The position numbers and the translations under genes are program-made. Below the pieces are notes generated by a model, which did no database searches, was not told where the DNA came from, and saw only the letters and a list, made by a program, of their open reading frames with translations. DNA of 64,000 bases. It comes from Brumimicrobium mesophilum. GTDB lineage: Bacteria > Bacteroidota > Bacteroidia > Flavobacteriales_D > Crocinitomicaceae. Below are positions 8,897-19,000 of the stretch, one piece after another. Position 1 is the first letter of the stretch; the number at the start of each line of letters is the position of its first letter. The stretch is taken from positions 1-64,000 of the forward strand of contig NZ_PVSS01000004.1 of the NCBI RefSeq assembly GCF_003025005.1. The letters run 5' to 3'.

Positions 8897-10192
8897 TTAC
8901 TTTGATTTTGCGGCTAACCTTCCTGTTTTTATGAGGTGTATTTTCTGTTTAGGTCTTAAAATTTGTCCTGGTTTAAACGAGATATAAAGAATGACCAATT
9001 GATAAAACAAAATACCATAATTCGATTCACCAAAAATCCCAAATTCAGTAAAAGAATTGATTATTAAAGGAATCAAAAGACAAAAGAGCATTAGTTTTTT
9101 CTCCGAATCTTCTTTTAGAATTCCCCTGGCCGTAAAAATCAATTGGAAAAGCACAATGGTGATTCCAATAAAACCTAAATTCATTAGGACTTGCATAAAG
9201 GTATTGTGCGTCATTTTGCCAGGGTAGGTATGTGCACTTTGGAAATATTCTTTATAATCGATGCGCATAAAACCAAATCCCAAAAGAGGCTCTCTAGGTA
9301 GTCCTTCGGTGATTAATGCTTGCCAAAAGGGGAGACGTCCAGTTAAACTTAATACTTCTTCCATGCGTTCTGGATCTCCGTCTTTAAGTACAACTTTATA
9401 TATCGCGATTGGGGCCACTAAAATCATAACCGCAATTGCCACTACAGCAAACTTTTTTTGTTCTGACTGTAAAACATGAAATCCGATAATCAATAAAGCA
9501 CCAATTAAAGAGGATCGTGAACCTGTTGCATAAAGTCCATAAAATAGAATAAGCAATTTCAAGATTGTCCACCATTTATTGTGGTTTCTGCGAATGTCAA
9601 ACATTAATCCAGCAATACCAACACCGGCTAACATTCCAAGTTCATTGGGATTCATTAAATATCCACCTAAACGTGCTTCTTCACCACCGTGTGTTAACCT
9701 GAAAAAGACATCAGGACTAACCCACATACCAATAACAAATACCAAAATCAAAATAAATGCTGCATTGCCTAAAAGATTGTACAATCGAATTTTGTGATCT
9801 GGAAAATAAACGTCGAGTAGATAAAGGCTTTTGATGAAGAAGTAACAAAAAACTAAGGTTTGAGACGTCATAAACCATTGTAAGGCACTATATCCCACGT
9901 TTGTACTCCACATAAAAGAAGCAAATCCGAGTAAAAGATAAATTCCATAAAAAGCAGAAGAGAGGATATTGTGGGTTTTTAGATTATCTGCCGCACCATA
10001 TTTTAAAATACTTTTGTAGATATACCAAGAACCAGCCAGCATTCCCATTCTTCCAACTACCTTGATAATTCGTGTGATAATAATATTTTCACTCCACGTA
10101 AAAAAACACGCTGTCATCAAAAGCAATAACAACAATAATTGCCAATTGGTCTTTTTTATAAATGCGCTATGGTCTTTATCTAGAAAATTCAA
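8897..10192 (-). CDS. Wzy-like polysaccharide polymerase / O-antigen ligase family membrane protein
   Basis: 431 residues with about ten to twelve hydrophobic segments and a long periplasmic loop (about residues 245-320, containing RLPFWQALITEGLPREPLLGFGF and HTYPGKMTHNTFMQ). This topology and the motif TGSRSSLIGAL are typical of the O-antigen ligase/Wzy superfamily. In a Wzx/Wzy pathway it would join repeat units on the periplasmic face of the inner membrane. It is the last gene of unit A, 6 bp after the glycosyltransferase. Ligase and polymerase cannot be told apart by sequence, but with Wza, Wzc and Wzx present polymerase is more likely. Confidence 0.82.
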   Translation of the reverse strand: MNFLDKDHSAFIKKTNWQLLLLLLLMTACFFTWSENIIITRIIKVVGRMGMLAGSWYIYKSILKYGAADNLKTHNILSSAFYGIYLLLGFASFMWSTNVGYSALQWFMTSQTLVFCYFFIKSLYLLDVYFPDHKIRLYNLLGNAAFILILVFVIGMWVSPDVFFRLTHGGEEARLGGYLMNPNELGMLAGVGIAGLMFDIRRNHNKWWTILKLLILFYGLYATGSRSSLIGALLIIGFHVLQSEQKKFAVVAIAVMILVAPIAIYKVVLKDGDPERMEEVLSLTGRLPFWQALITEGLPREPLLGFGFMRIDYKEYFQSAHTYPGKMTHNTFMQVLMNLGFIGITIVLFQLIFTARGILKEDSEKKLMLFCLLIPLIINSFTEFGIFGESNYGILFYQLVILYISFKPGQILRPKQKIHLIKTGRLAAKSK

Positions 10193-10198
10193 AATTGC

Positions 10199-11296
10199 TT
10201 ATTTATATAGTTCATCATATTGATTAACCAGAATTGACCATTTAAAATCTTCCTCTAGCATTTGTTTTGCTCCATTTTTAAATTGTTGGGCTTTCCCATT
10301 GTCGTATGATTTACAAATGTCTTTCATGGCCTTTACTAGTTCAGAGACATTATCATTTTCAATTGCTATGCCAGCTTCAAATTTTTCAACATATTCAGCC
10401 AGATTTGTCCCTTGAGAAACAATTGTTGGAACGCCTAGTGCAGCAGCTTCTAAAACAGATGAAGGAAGTCCTTCATTCCTTGATGGATGGGCAAAGGCAT
10501 ACATTTTACTTATTAATTCATCCTTTTCCTTACCGAATTTTTCACCCCAAAAAACTACATTTAGAATGCTATTTTCTTGAATGTAATTTTCTAAAAATGT
10601 TTTACCATCACCTTCACCAATTATCCATAATTTGGAATTTGGATTGTATTTTTGGAACTTTTCAAATGCTTTGATCAATAAATCTAACCCTTTCGTATAC
10701 ACATCTAGTCTTCCAACAAACCCAATGGTGAATTCTTGTGACTTTACTGTATTTGAAACAGATGTATTGGAGATAAAACCATAAGGCAATAAGAAAGATG
10801 ATGCTTTTTTGGAAATTTTCCTTAGTCCAGTGATTTCGCTTTTTCCAATTGAATGAATTTTTGAGGCCTTGTTGATTAACGGTCTTTCAAATAATAATTT
10901 GTAAACTTTTTTCTGCAAACCACTACGTTTCATTGCTTCTTCATTATAAGCTCCATGCGGTGTAAGCACAAATTTAATCTTGTTATTAGCCAGAAAACGA
11001 CCGATGGTATTGAAAACAGGAATCCAACCTCCATGTAAATGAAAAACTGCATTTTTATTTTCTATTATGGCTTGTTTTAAAGAAGAAGGCATAGCAAACG
11101 GAAAACGTTCTTTTTGAAAAAGAACAGTTTTAAAATTCCTTTCAGGATAATCATGTTTTGTGTTTGAGGAAATTCCCCAAACCTGAATATTTTTTCCGGC
11201 TTTAGTTTGCTCAGTAGCCATATTATAAACCACTTTATTTACGCCGTTTAGACGATTTGGATTCACTTTTCCTAAAACGATATGAATGATTTCCAT
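10199..11296 (-). CDS. Glycosyltransferase, GT4 family
   Basis: A GT-B enzyme of 365 residues from the ATG at 11296 (MEIIHIVLGKVNPNRLNGVNKVVYNMA), which begins exactly at the conserved acceptor-half strand. An upstream ATG at 11332 would add 12 unrelated residues. TIGFVGRLDVYTKGLDLLI and NEGLPSSVLEAAALGVPTIVS give the donor-half hallmarks including E-x7-E. It overlaps the end of the flippase gene by 25 bp, consistent with translational coupling within unit A. It adds one sugar of the EPS repeat unit; donor unknown. Confidence 0.86.
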   Translation of the reverse strand: MEIIHIVLGKVNPNRLNGVNKVVYNMATEQTKAGKNIQVWGISSNTKHDYPERNFKTVLFQKERFPFAMPSSLKQAIIENKNAVFHLHGGWIPVFNTIGRFLANNKIKFVLTPHGAYNEEAMKRSGLQKKVYKLLFERPLINKASKIHSIGKSEITGLRKISKKASSFLLPYGFISNTSVSNTVKSQEFTIGFVGRLDVYTKGLDLLIKAFEKFQKYNPNSKLWIIGEGDGKTFLENYIQENSILNVVFWGEKFGKEKDELISKMYAFAHPSRNEGLPSSVLEAAALGVPTIVSQGTNLAEYVEKFEAGIAIENDNVSELVKAMKDICKSYDNGKAQQFKNGAKQMLEEDFKWSILVNQYDELYK

Positions 11297-12501
11297 AAGT
11301 GTATTTTTTTCTTTTGTAAAATGACTGACCAATAGCCAATCAATAATAATTGTGAAATTGAAAGACCAATAATTGCTCCTGTCAGACCATAAGTTGATAG
11401 AAGGGCATGGGCAAAAATTAACGAGAAACTTAAACTGATTAAATAGCCATAGAAAAAGTGATTATTTAGTAACATTGCACGAATAAATAGGCGAATAGGC
11501 TGACTCAAAAAGATGATGAAATATAAGATAGTCATGCCTTGTAGTGTAAAAGCATAAGTTGTATATTCAGGTCCTCCAGCAAAAACAATTAACTGTTCTG
11601 CAAAGATGAAAACAATTAGTAAAACTGGAATAAACAAGAGTCCAGCTTTACGACTAATGTCAACAACAAAACGAAGACCGTCATCGTGCTGATCGTTGAG
11701 CTTTTTAGCAGTGAGTGGCAAAATGTAATTTTCAAATGTTTGTAGAAGAATATTCAAAACTCCCATTAAAGACTGTGCTAACCTTAAGGCTCCAAGTGCA
11801 GCTGTTCCAAGATATACTCCAGAGGCAACAACAAACAAATTGCTAGACCACCATTGAGAAATTACAGTAAAAAAGTACCACTTTCCTTCTCGCCAATGAT
11901 TTGATAATCCTTGCAATACTCTTTTTTTGGATAGCAAAGTAGGTCGAATTATTATGAACAATAGAATTAAAGAACTGAGGTAAGCAATGGAAAGAACAGC
12001 AAATAATGCATCGAGACTTTGGACCTTAAGTGAACTAAAAAAATATAGAGCTATTAGTGACAAGAAAGCAGTAATTGCATCGAATAGGAGCGTAGCCATC
12101 GGTTTGTCCAGTACAAGTAATAAGCGTCTTCCAAAATCATGAATTAGGAATCCTGCACCGTATCCAATAAGAAAGATAGGGAAGAATGAAGGGAAAAGAA
12201 AATGAAAAGCTAATGACAACAAAGCCACGATAATGATGGCTACTATTTGAAACCAAAATACGAATGAGGTATATTGTTGATGATTATTTTCCTTAGCAAA
12301 AAGAACTTGAAAAGGTTGAATAATAAAAGCACCAATCCCGCTTACCAAAAGGTGTATTCCCAATAGAAAAAGAGCAAATTGACCAAAATTTTCCATGTCA
12401 AGGGTTTTGGCCAATAGAATTGTCAAAACAAAGCTAGTTCCACTAAAAATAGCTTGATCAAGTAAAATGACAACTTTTGGATTTTTTAAGAGCTTCATCA
12501 T
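11272..12501 (-). CDS. Wzx-like polysaccharide flippase
   Basis: A 12-14 segment membrane protein of the MOP (multidrug/oligosaccharidyl-lipid/polysaccharide) superfamily, with the paired-helix pattern from FSGTSFVLTILLAKTLDMENFGQFAL onward. It would move the undecaprenyl-linked repeat unit from the cytoplasmic to the periplasmic leaflet. The start is placed at the ATG at 12501, overlapping the Wzc-like stop by one base (TAATG). The next codon is also ATG. A longer form from 12543 would only translate the end of the upstream gene. Its place between Wzc and a glycosyltransferase supports the role. Confidence 0.85.
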   Translation of the reverse strand: MMKLLKNPKVVILLDQAIFSGTSFVLTILLAKTLDMENFGQFALFLLGIHLLVSGIGAFIIQPFQVLFAKENNHQQYTSFVFWFQIVAIIIVALLSLAFHFLFPSFFPIFLIGYGAGFLIHDFGRRLLLVLDKPMATLLFDAITAFLSLIALYFFSSLKVQSLDALFAVLSIAYLSSLILLFIIIRPTLLSKKRVLQGLSNHWREGKWYFFTVISQWWSSNLFVVASGVYLGTAALGALRLAQSLMGVLNILLQTFENYILPLTAKKLNDQHDDGLRFVVDISRKAGLLFIPVLLIVFIFAEQLIVFAGGPEYTTYAFTLQGMTILYFIIFLSQPIRLFIRAMLLNNHFFYGYLISLSFSLIFAHALLSTYGLTGAIIGLSISQLLLIGYWSVILQKKKIHLWKSFISF

Positions 12502-14690
12502 TACTTTTTCAATTTGAATTGTTTGATTTTTCTCTTGATCCATTTTACACTTTCACGGATAAAACTCGGGTTATATCCAACACGATTCAATGCATAATAC
12601 ATGTTAGGCAGCTGATATTCTTGTTGTAAAATATCTACTTTACTGATGTGTTTCGCTGGGGTTAAACGTGTATCCAAGCAAATAATGTTTAAATCAGAAG
12701 TCGCCATTCCCGCCAAGGTGTGAGATTCACCAAAAACACTGTTAATCAAAAATGTAAAGTCATATTGTTGCGCCTTTTCTTTTAAGATTTCTTGCCATTT
12801 TTTTGTGGTTAAAGTTTTAATTTGATGATTCGAAACCTTAAGTATATCTGTTGAATCGTTGAATGACTGAACAGATAATTCACCGTTATTACCAATAGAT
12901 GATTTGTTTTCAAATTCAATTATAAGCGTCTTCCGATTTTGAATAGACATTATATTGTTAATTTGATTGGCGATAAATCCTGTTCCATGATGATGATTAA
13001 AACCGGTTAGACAAAGTAACTTATTTTCTTTGATAAGTCCTTTTACTTCCCATTCACTCAATGTTTTGATAAAGAAATTCTCCTTTTCTGATAAGGATTT
13101 TAACTTTGGAATTGTTGTTAAAATAGGAATCATACTTTGTGATTCTATTGTAGAAACATTGTTCACTCTGCCTTTTATAGTATGTACAATAAAAATTAAA
13201 ACTATGGCCCCCATCATTCCCAAAATAGCAGAAACAACTTTAATAATTATGCGATTTGGAGAAACGGGTTCCTTACTTATTGAAGCAGGAGTAATAATAC
13301 GGTGAAAAGCTATTTTAGCGGCTTTTGCAATTTCAGCTTCAATCTTTTTTTGATTAAGGAAGTTGTATGATTGTTGGAAAATTTCAAATTCACGATTGAG
13401 TATCGTCATCATTCTTTCTTTCTCAGGAACATCGATAAATACTTTTTCTGCTTTTTCGATGTCAGCTTGCAACTTCTCATATTTAGTTTGTAAATTTTTA
13501 CGTGTATTTGAAATACTTTCAATTAGATAAGAGGTTAAATCATTCAATTTTGCGTCGATCACCTTCACTTTTTCATCGTTTTCGGTATACTCTAACAAAA
13601 GGTCTTTTCTTTCTGCCTGAAGTTGCTTTATGTTTTTAATGATTTCTGTGGAAAGTAAATCTGTAAATGCTTCAAAGTTTGGAGCCAAATCTAGAAAATT
13701 GTCTTTGCCTGACTGGACATAATTTTCCAAATTGCGAATAGCTTCTAAACTCATCTCTAGATTAGTAAGCTGAATTTTTAACTGTGAAATTTTTCTTAAT
13801 TCTGTTTCTGTTTCTTGTCTAATATTCGTGATGTTTTTTTGATCACGATATTTCAAAATCATTTGCTCTGATTTATTCAGCTTTTTACTGATTTCAGCTA
13901 TACGCTCATTGAGAAAGTCAACCGTAATATTTGCTGCACCATATTTATTTTCGATGTAATCATCAATATAGGCTTCCGCCAACGCATTTGGAAATAATGC
14001 AGCTTTTCCTGGGTGACTAGATTTATAACTAATGCGAATAACAGGAACATCTTTATCAACTGCGATAATATCTATTTGACTATTGATTAGACTGATTTGT
14101 TTGGCTTTACTTAAAACAGAGAAAAGGTAATTATCTGTGATTTTAAGCTCTTTTTTTGTGGCGATAAAGGCTTCATTCAGTTCAAATAAGGTAAGGGCGT
14201 TTTCGATTAAAATAGTATCTCCTAAACTACCTTTAAAAATTTTTCCGTCTTGACTTTTTACCGTAAAGGTTTTATCCTCAAAAACTTGAAGCGAAAAAGT
14301 TTTATCCTTTAATTTTTCTGGCCAATTGATAGGTGAAATTAATACTGGTTTATCATCAAATAACTCTGTTTTTCGCAGACTCCCTTCGCGAAACATTTGT
14401 ACATCAAAAGGAACTTTCTCAAGTGCTTTTGAAATCAGTGTATGAGATTTAAGCAATTCAATCTCAGCATTTATTTTTTGAGTTGTCGCAAATACATCTA
14501 AATCGCTAAATAAATTACTGTTTGGAACTCCTTCGTTCATGTCAGCAAGCCTTAATTTAGCTGTACTTTCATACATAGGAGTAACATAATTTAGGTATTT
14601 ATTGGCGATCAAATAAGCAATAATCATTGCACCGATAATGATAGGCCAACCACGTAAATAAGGTCTTAGAAAATTCAAAGTATCAGACAT
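12501..14690 (-). CDS. Wzc-like polysaccharide co-polymerase with degenerate kinase domain
   Basis: 729 residues. Membrane segments lie at about 15-30 and 482-503, enclosing a Wzz domain and long coiled coils (about 255-415). KEPVSPNR just before the second segment is the usual proline-rich motif. The cytoplasmic tail (about 515-729) aligns in position with bacterial tyrosine kinases but has lost the key residues. The Walker A position reads GFNHHHGTGF (563-572) without GK(S/T), the A' region reads TLIIEFEN without its Asp, the B region reads FLINS, and no C-terminal tyrosine cluster is present. It likely sets EPS chain length without autophosphorylation. It lies 10 bp after wza. Confidence 0.85.
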   Translation of the reverse strand: MSDTLNFLRPYLRGWPIIIGAMIIAYLIANKYLNYVTPMYESTAKLRLADMNEGVPNSNLFSDLDVFATTQKINAEIELLKSHTLISKALEKVPFDVQMFREGSLRKTELFDDKPVLISPINWPEKLKDKTFSLQVFEDKTFTVKSQDGKIFKGSLGDTILIENALTLFELNEAFIATKKELKITDNYLFSVLSKAKQISLINSQIDIIAVDKDVPVIRISYKSSHPGKAALFPNALAEAYIDDYIENKYGAANITVDFLNERIAEISKKLNKSEQMILKYRDQKNITNIRQETETELRKISQLKIQLTNLEMSLEAIRNLENYVQSGKDNFLDLAPNFEAFTDLLSTEIIKNIKQLQAERKDLLLEYTENDEKVKVIDAKLNDLTSYLIESISNTRKNLQTKYEKLQADIEKAEKVFIDVPEKERMMTILNREFEIFQQSYNFLNQKKIEAEIAKAAKIAFHRIITPASISKEPVSPNRIIIKVVSAILGMMGAIVLIFIVHTIKGRVNNVSTIESQSMIPILTTIPKLKSLSEKENFFIKTLSEWEVKGLIKENKLLCLTGFNHHHGTGFIANQINNIMSIQNRKTLIIEFENKSSIGNNGELSVQSFNDSTDILKVSNHQIKTLTTKKWQEILKEKAQQYDFTFLINSVFGESHTLAGMATSDLNIICLDTRLTPAKHISKVDILQQEYQLPNMYYALNRVGYNPSFIRESVKWIKRKIKQFKLKK

Positions 14691-14700
14691 AGTATTAGAT

Positions 14701-15444
14701 TTAAAATGCTCCCATAAAAATGGCCGCCGCTGTAAGTGTTGTAGTGAATGGAATTATGGTAGAAATTCTTTTATCAAATTCCTTATATTTTTTCGAAGGT
14801 ACAATCACAACATCCCCAGGATATAAGTTGATGTTTTTCATCAGGTGATTCTCATTTTCTTCAAGGTTAATATTGGCTACATATACGTCTTCATTTACTT
14901 GACGAAAAACTTTAATGTATTTTAGGTTGGCATAAGCGTCAAAACCTTTACATCTGGCCACCATATCCAACAAAGTATTACGTTCTTTATCAATGTTGAT
15001 GACTTGTGGATCTATTACTTCACCTAAAACTGTTATTTCTCTGTTTAATACTTTAATGTCAATCACAGGATTTTTTATCCATTCTTTGTATCGTTCTTTC
15101 AAAGTATCTTTTAACGTTATAATTGTCATCTTTTCCACATTGAAGGTTCCTATTTTTGGAATTTCAACATTTCCATGGGCATCAACCAATAACCACTTTC
15201 CATAAACTTCATTGGAGTTGTAAATTCCATAAGTTGATCCAACACTCAATTCATCTTGTCCCCAAAGACTGATTGTGATTTTGTCGTCTTTACGTATGTG
15301 ATATTCATATTTATTGTTTTTGTAAAAAACACTGTCTAAATCTTCAACTGAATTACTTGCTTTTTTATCGATAAAAAGATTAGATGTTCTACATGAAGTC
15401 AACATCAATAAACTGGTCAATATGAAAAGGATTAACTTTATCAT
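14701..15444 (-). CDS. Wza-like polysaccharide export lipoprotein
   Basis: 247 residues with a lipoprotein signal (MLTSC, Cys18), a polysaccharide export domain (YEYHIRKDDKITISLWGQDELS, about 48-130) and an SLBB domain (VLGEVIDPQVINIDKERNTLLDMVARCKGF), ending in a hydrophobic helix. This is the Bacteroidota form of the outer-membrane EPS exit channel Wza, shorter than the 379-residue E. coli protein. It lies between the stand-alone receiver gene (2-bp gap) and the Wzc-like gene (10-bp gap), matching the usual wza-wzc order. Confidence 0.9.
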   Translation of the reverse strand: MIKLILFILTSLLMLTSCRTSNLFIDKKASNSVEDLDSVFYKNNKYEYHIRKDDKITISLWGQDELSVGSTYGIYNSNEVYGKWLLVDAHGNVEIPKIGTFNVEKMTIITLKDTLKERYKEWIKNPVIDIKVLNREITVLGEVIDPQVINIDKERNTLLDMVARCKGFDAYANLKYIKVFRQVNEDVYVANINLEENENHLMKNINLYPGDVVIVPSKKYKEFDKRISTIIPFTTTLTAAAIFMGAF

Positions 15445-15446
15445 GG

Positions 15447-15878
15447 TTATCTAATTTTTAATAAGGACTTTAATCCGAATGATTTTTTCTTCTTTAAAAC
15501 TTGCTCGACTTCATTGATTTTTTGCATCACTTCAAGAACTTTTTGTTCTAAGTTCTCATCTTTTTGAAGGTAGTCAAATGCTCCGTATTTAAGGGCGTCA
15601 ATTGCAGTTTGCATTTCCTCTTGTGCGGATACCATAACCACAAAAATGTTAGGATTATGTCTTTTGATTTTCTTTAATGTTTCAAACCCCGTGTAAATAC
15701 CCATTTGGTGGTCTAGAAATACAATTTTTGGATTTTGGTGAATCTCTAACAAACATTCCACCCCATTTTCGAATGTGACTATTTCTTCATCACCATTTGA
15801 ATTTAGTATTTGTTTCATTGCGCCTAAGTGGAATAGATCATCATCTACTGCGAAAATTTTGTTGTTCAATTTATTCAT
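15447..15878 (-). CDS. Stand-alone response-regulator receiver
   Basis: 143 residues comprising one receiver domain (acidic pocket VDDD at 11-14, phospho-acceptor D56 in IVFLDHQMG, VSAQ switch region, K in YLQKDE) and a short basic tail (LKKKKSFGLKSLLKIR) with no DNA-binding fold. It is the first gene of EPS unit A, 2 bp before wza, behind a sigma-54-like promoter. It could relay or drain phosphate from the hybrid kinase at 16076, or bind an EPS protein through the basic tail. Both ideas are inference. Confidence 0.85.
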   Translation of the reverse strand: MNKLNNKIFAVDDDLFHLGAMKQILNSNGDEEIVTFENGVECLLEIHQNPKIVFLDHQMGIYTGFETLKKIKRHNPNIFVVMVSAQEEMQTAIDALKYGAFDYLQKDENLEQKVLEVMQKINEVEQVLKKKKSFGLKSLLKIR

Positions 15879-15906
15879 AATTATATTTTTTGATAATTAC
15901 GAACAA

Positions 15907-16008
15907 ACCAAAGCTGTGCCGTAACCTAAAACCCTTGTTTTATAGGGTTTTGAGTTTTTGGCCATTTTAAAATAATTCCAAAAATCAGTCTAATTCCAAA
16001 ATATGGAA
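15907..16008 (-). promoter_or_regulatory. Sigma-54-like promoter and upstream inverted repeat, EPS unit A
   Basis: CGGCACAGCTTTGGT on the minus strand (15921 to 15907) has the same 15-bp layout as the element before unit C (GGCAC, then TTTGGT). It lies 29 bp before the ATG at 15878. TTCCAA-N3-ATGGAA at 15994-16008 plus a half-site TTCCAA at 15976-15981 repeats the unit B and C motif, here with the half-site on the promoter side. It lies downstream of the terminator of the kinase gene, so unit A needs its own promoter. Confidence 0.65.
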
Positions 16009-16010
16009 AT

Positions 16011-16042
16011 AAAAAAGGGATAAAATATTTCATTTATCCCTT
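16011..16042 (-). terminator. Rho-independent terminator of the hybrid kinase gene
   Basis: Read on the minus strand, the 10-bp stem AAGGGATAAA / TTTATCCCTT (16042-16033 with 16024-16015) is followed by a run of six T. It begins 34 bp after the stop of the kinase gene at 16076. It separates the regulator transcript from EPS unit A. A second weaker hairpin lies at 15928-15951. Confidence 0.8.
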
Positions 16043-16075
16043 ACTATTGATTCTCAATATTTTTTATCTGGAGAA

Positions 16076-19000
16076 CTATTCATCGAGTTCATTCACAATT
16101 TTTGATAGTGTATCGGTAAGTTGATTCACCATCTTTTTAACCTCTTGTGGATTAGTTTCTAAGGATTCTATTTTTTCTAGTTTTCTCACTAAATCTTTCA
16201 ACGAAGTAATTCCCATTTGATCTATACTTGGTTTTATTTTATGAGCCGTCTTTTCAATTGTAGTCATATCATTCTCATCAAGTGCTTTTTTCAGGATTTC
16301 AGTATTTTCTTTTGCAATTGAAATGAAAATTGAAATCATTTTCTGCACAAACTCTTGATTTCCACGACTCATCTTTTCTATAGTGCTCAAATCATATAAT
16401 TGTGGAATAGATTCCCTAAAAGCACTTGTGTTATTTTCCAGGTTTTTACCATTATTTATTTTATTGGTAAACGCTAAGTTCAACACATGTTCAATTTTTA
16501 CAAAGAAATCTTGTTCATCATAGGGTTTTGTAATGAAATCATTCATTCCTTTACTGAGGTACAAGTCGATGTCGTGTTTAAATGCATTCGCCGTTAATGC
16601 TATGATAGGAGTGTCAATTTTTAATTTTTCTCGTATATAAGTCGTGGCCTCAACACCATCCATTATCGGCATTTGTATATCCATCAAAACCAAATTAAAG
16701 TTTTCATTTTTAATTTTATCAATGGCAATTTTTCCGTTTTCAGCTTCTGTAGTTTCAAAACCAAGATAATCTAAACTTTGTATTGCAATAAAGCGATTCA
16801 TTTCATTGTCTTCAACCAACAATGCTTTCATCCCTCTAAAGGATTGGGCTTCAATTCTTTTACTTTTTGAAACTAAAAGTTCTTGATCCCCAATAGGTAA
16901 CGTAAGCGTAAAACTACATGTTGTTCCCACGCTCTTAGTGCTTTCAACATGCATTTTTCCACCCATTAATTTAATTAAATCGTTGGAAATTGCCATTCCT
17001 AACCCTGTACCTTCATATTGTCTTACTGCTGTATTTTGTTCCTGTGAAAATTTATCGAATATTCTTGTCACAAAATCCTCAGACATTCCAATTCCAGTAT
17101 CTGTAATGTCAAATTTTAAACTTTGTGTATTTTCATTTTCTTCGATACAGTCCACAGAAAGAACAATACTTCCTTTGTCGGTAAACTTGATGGAATTCCC
17201 CAATAAGTTGATTAAAACTTGTCTAAGGCGTGTTTCATCACCCTCCAATACTGGTTTTATTTCCGAACTAATATTGATTTTAAAATCCAAGTTTTTTTCA
17301 ATGGCTTGAGAATACATGATAGAGTGGACGTTGTATGCTAATGCACTTGGACTAAAAGGTTTGGTGACAATTTCCATGTCTCCCGATTCTATTTTTGCAA
17401 TATCAAGTACGTTATTTAAAATTGTAAGTAAATGTTTTGCAGAACTTTCAGATTGTTTGACATAAAAAACTTGATCTATAGTTAAATTTTCTTTGGCTAA
17501 TTGGCGAATCATTCCGATAATTACATTTAGGGGAGTCCTGATTTCATGGCTCATATTAGCTAAGAAAAGTTCTTTCGCTTTTGCTGCAGCTTCAGCAAAA
17601 TTTTTAGCTTTTGCCAGTTCTTGTTCCAATATCTTTTGATCTGTAATATCAAGATGAACTCCTATATTACCAACCAATTGACCTTTATCGTTGTAATTTG
17701 GTGCTACAGTAACAAACCACCAATGTGGATTTCCTTTTTTAACCGTAACCTCAACTTCATAACTATCATATAAAGTAAGTCCTTTACTTTCCCTATTTGC
17801 TCGAAGAATCTCTTGTTGTTTTTCATTTAAGAAAACCGCTTCTGCATTTCTACCCTTTAACTCATCAACGCTGTAGCCAGACATTTCACAAAAACTTTGA
17901 TTAGCAAAAATGATTACGTTATCTAAATCAACTTCCAACAATCCTAGATTCATATTAGAGGTGATGTTCCTATACTTTTCTTCTTGAATTGTAAGCTTAT
18001 TCTCCCATTTTTGACGGTTACGAATATTGATTAGCATTTCTCCGAATAATTGGAGTAATCGTTGTTCTTTGTCACTGTATTTATGTAATTTTTTTACAGA
18101 ATCAAAACCAACAAAGCCAAGGAGTTCTTGACCGTCAAACATAGGTATCGCTATTAGGCTTTTAATTCCTTGAGATGCTATAATTTCTTTCAAACCTTGA
18201 TCTTTTTCCTCTGTCAGTTCCTCGACATTTGGCACATAAAAGGCTTCTCCTTGCTGGTGCTTTTCAACCCATTGAGGAAAAAATTCAATAGGCATGTCTT
18301 GTAAATTTTCAATTTCAGGATCTATTCCATCGTTACACCATTCATAGGTGTTTGAGGTCGTTTTCTTATTAAAATCATAATCAAAAATATAGGCTCTATC
18401 CGCAGAAACAAAAAGTCCCATTTTCTTCAGGGAATTGTTGATGGTATTTTCAACATCCTTTGGATCTAAATTAATGTAAGTTGAGGCAATATCAATCAAG
18501 GATTCCTGTAAGGCCAATTCCTGATCGAGCGTTTCCAATGTTAAACTTTGCTGTGTTATATCTATAATAACTCCATCTATTCGATTGGGATTATTGTTTT
18601 CATCCCTTATGATTTTTCCTTTGTTTCTTAAACACTTTTTTTCTCCGTTTGAGGTCGTAATTTTATAATTAACATTGAAACTTCCGGTTTTTTCAATTTG
18701 TTGTTTAATATTGTCAACGATTAGTTCATCTTCAGGAAGTATCACTTCTTTCCAATACTGTTCCTCCGATAGATTTGAATCAAAATTACTTTCGTATAAA
18801 GATTTAAAGGATGGTGTAATGAAAATTAAATTATAGTCTGGCAAACTAACCGACCAAACCACATCAGTCATTTTATTAAATATACTTTCTAATTTCTGGT
18901 TTGTATCAGTTAAAGCTTTCTCTTGCTTTATGTTTTTACTTATGTCGCGGATATTTGCAATAATAAAACCTTTTGAATTAACTTCAATATAATTCACGGT

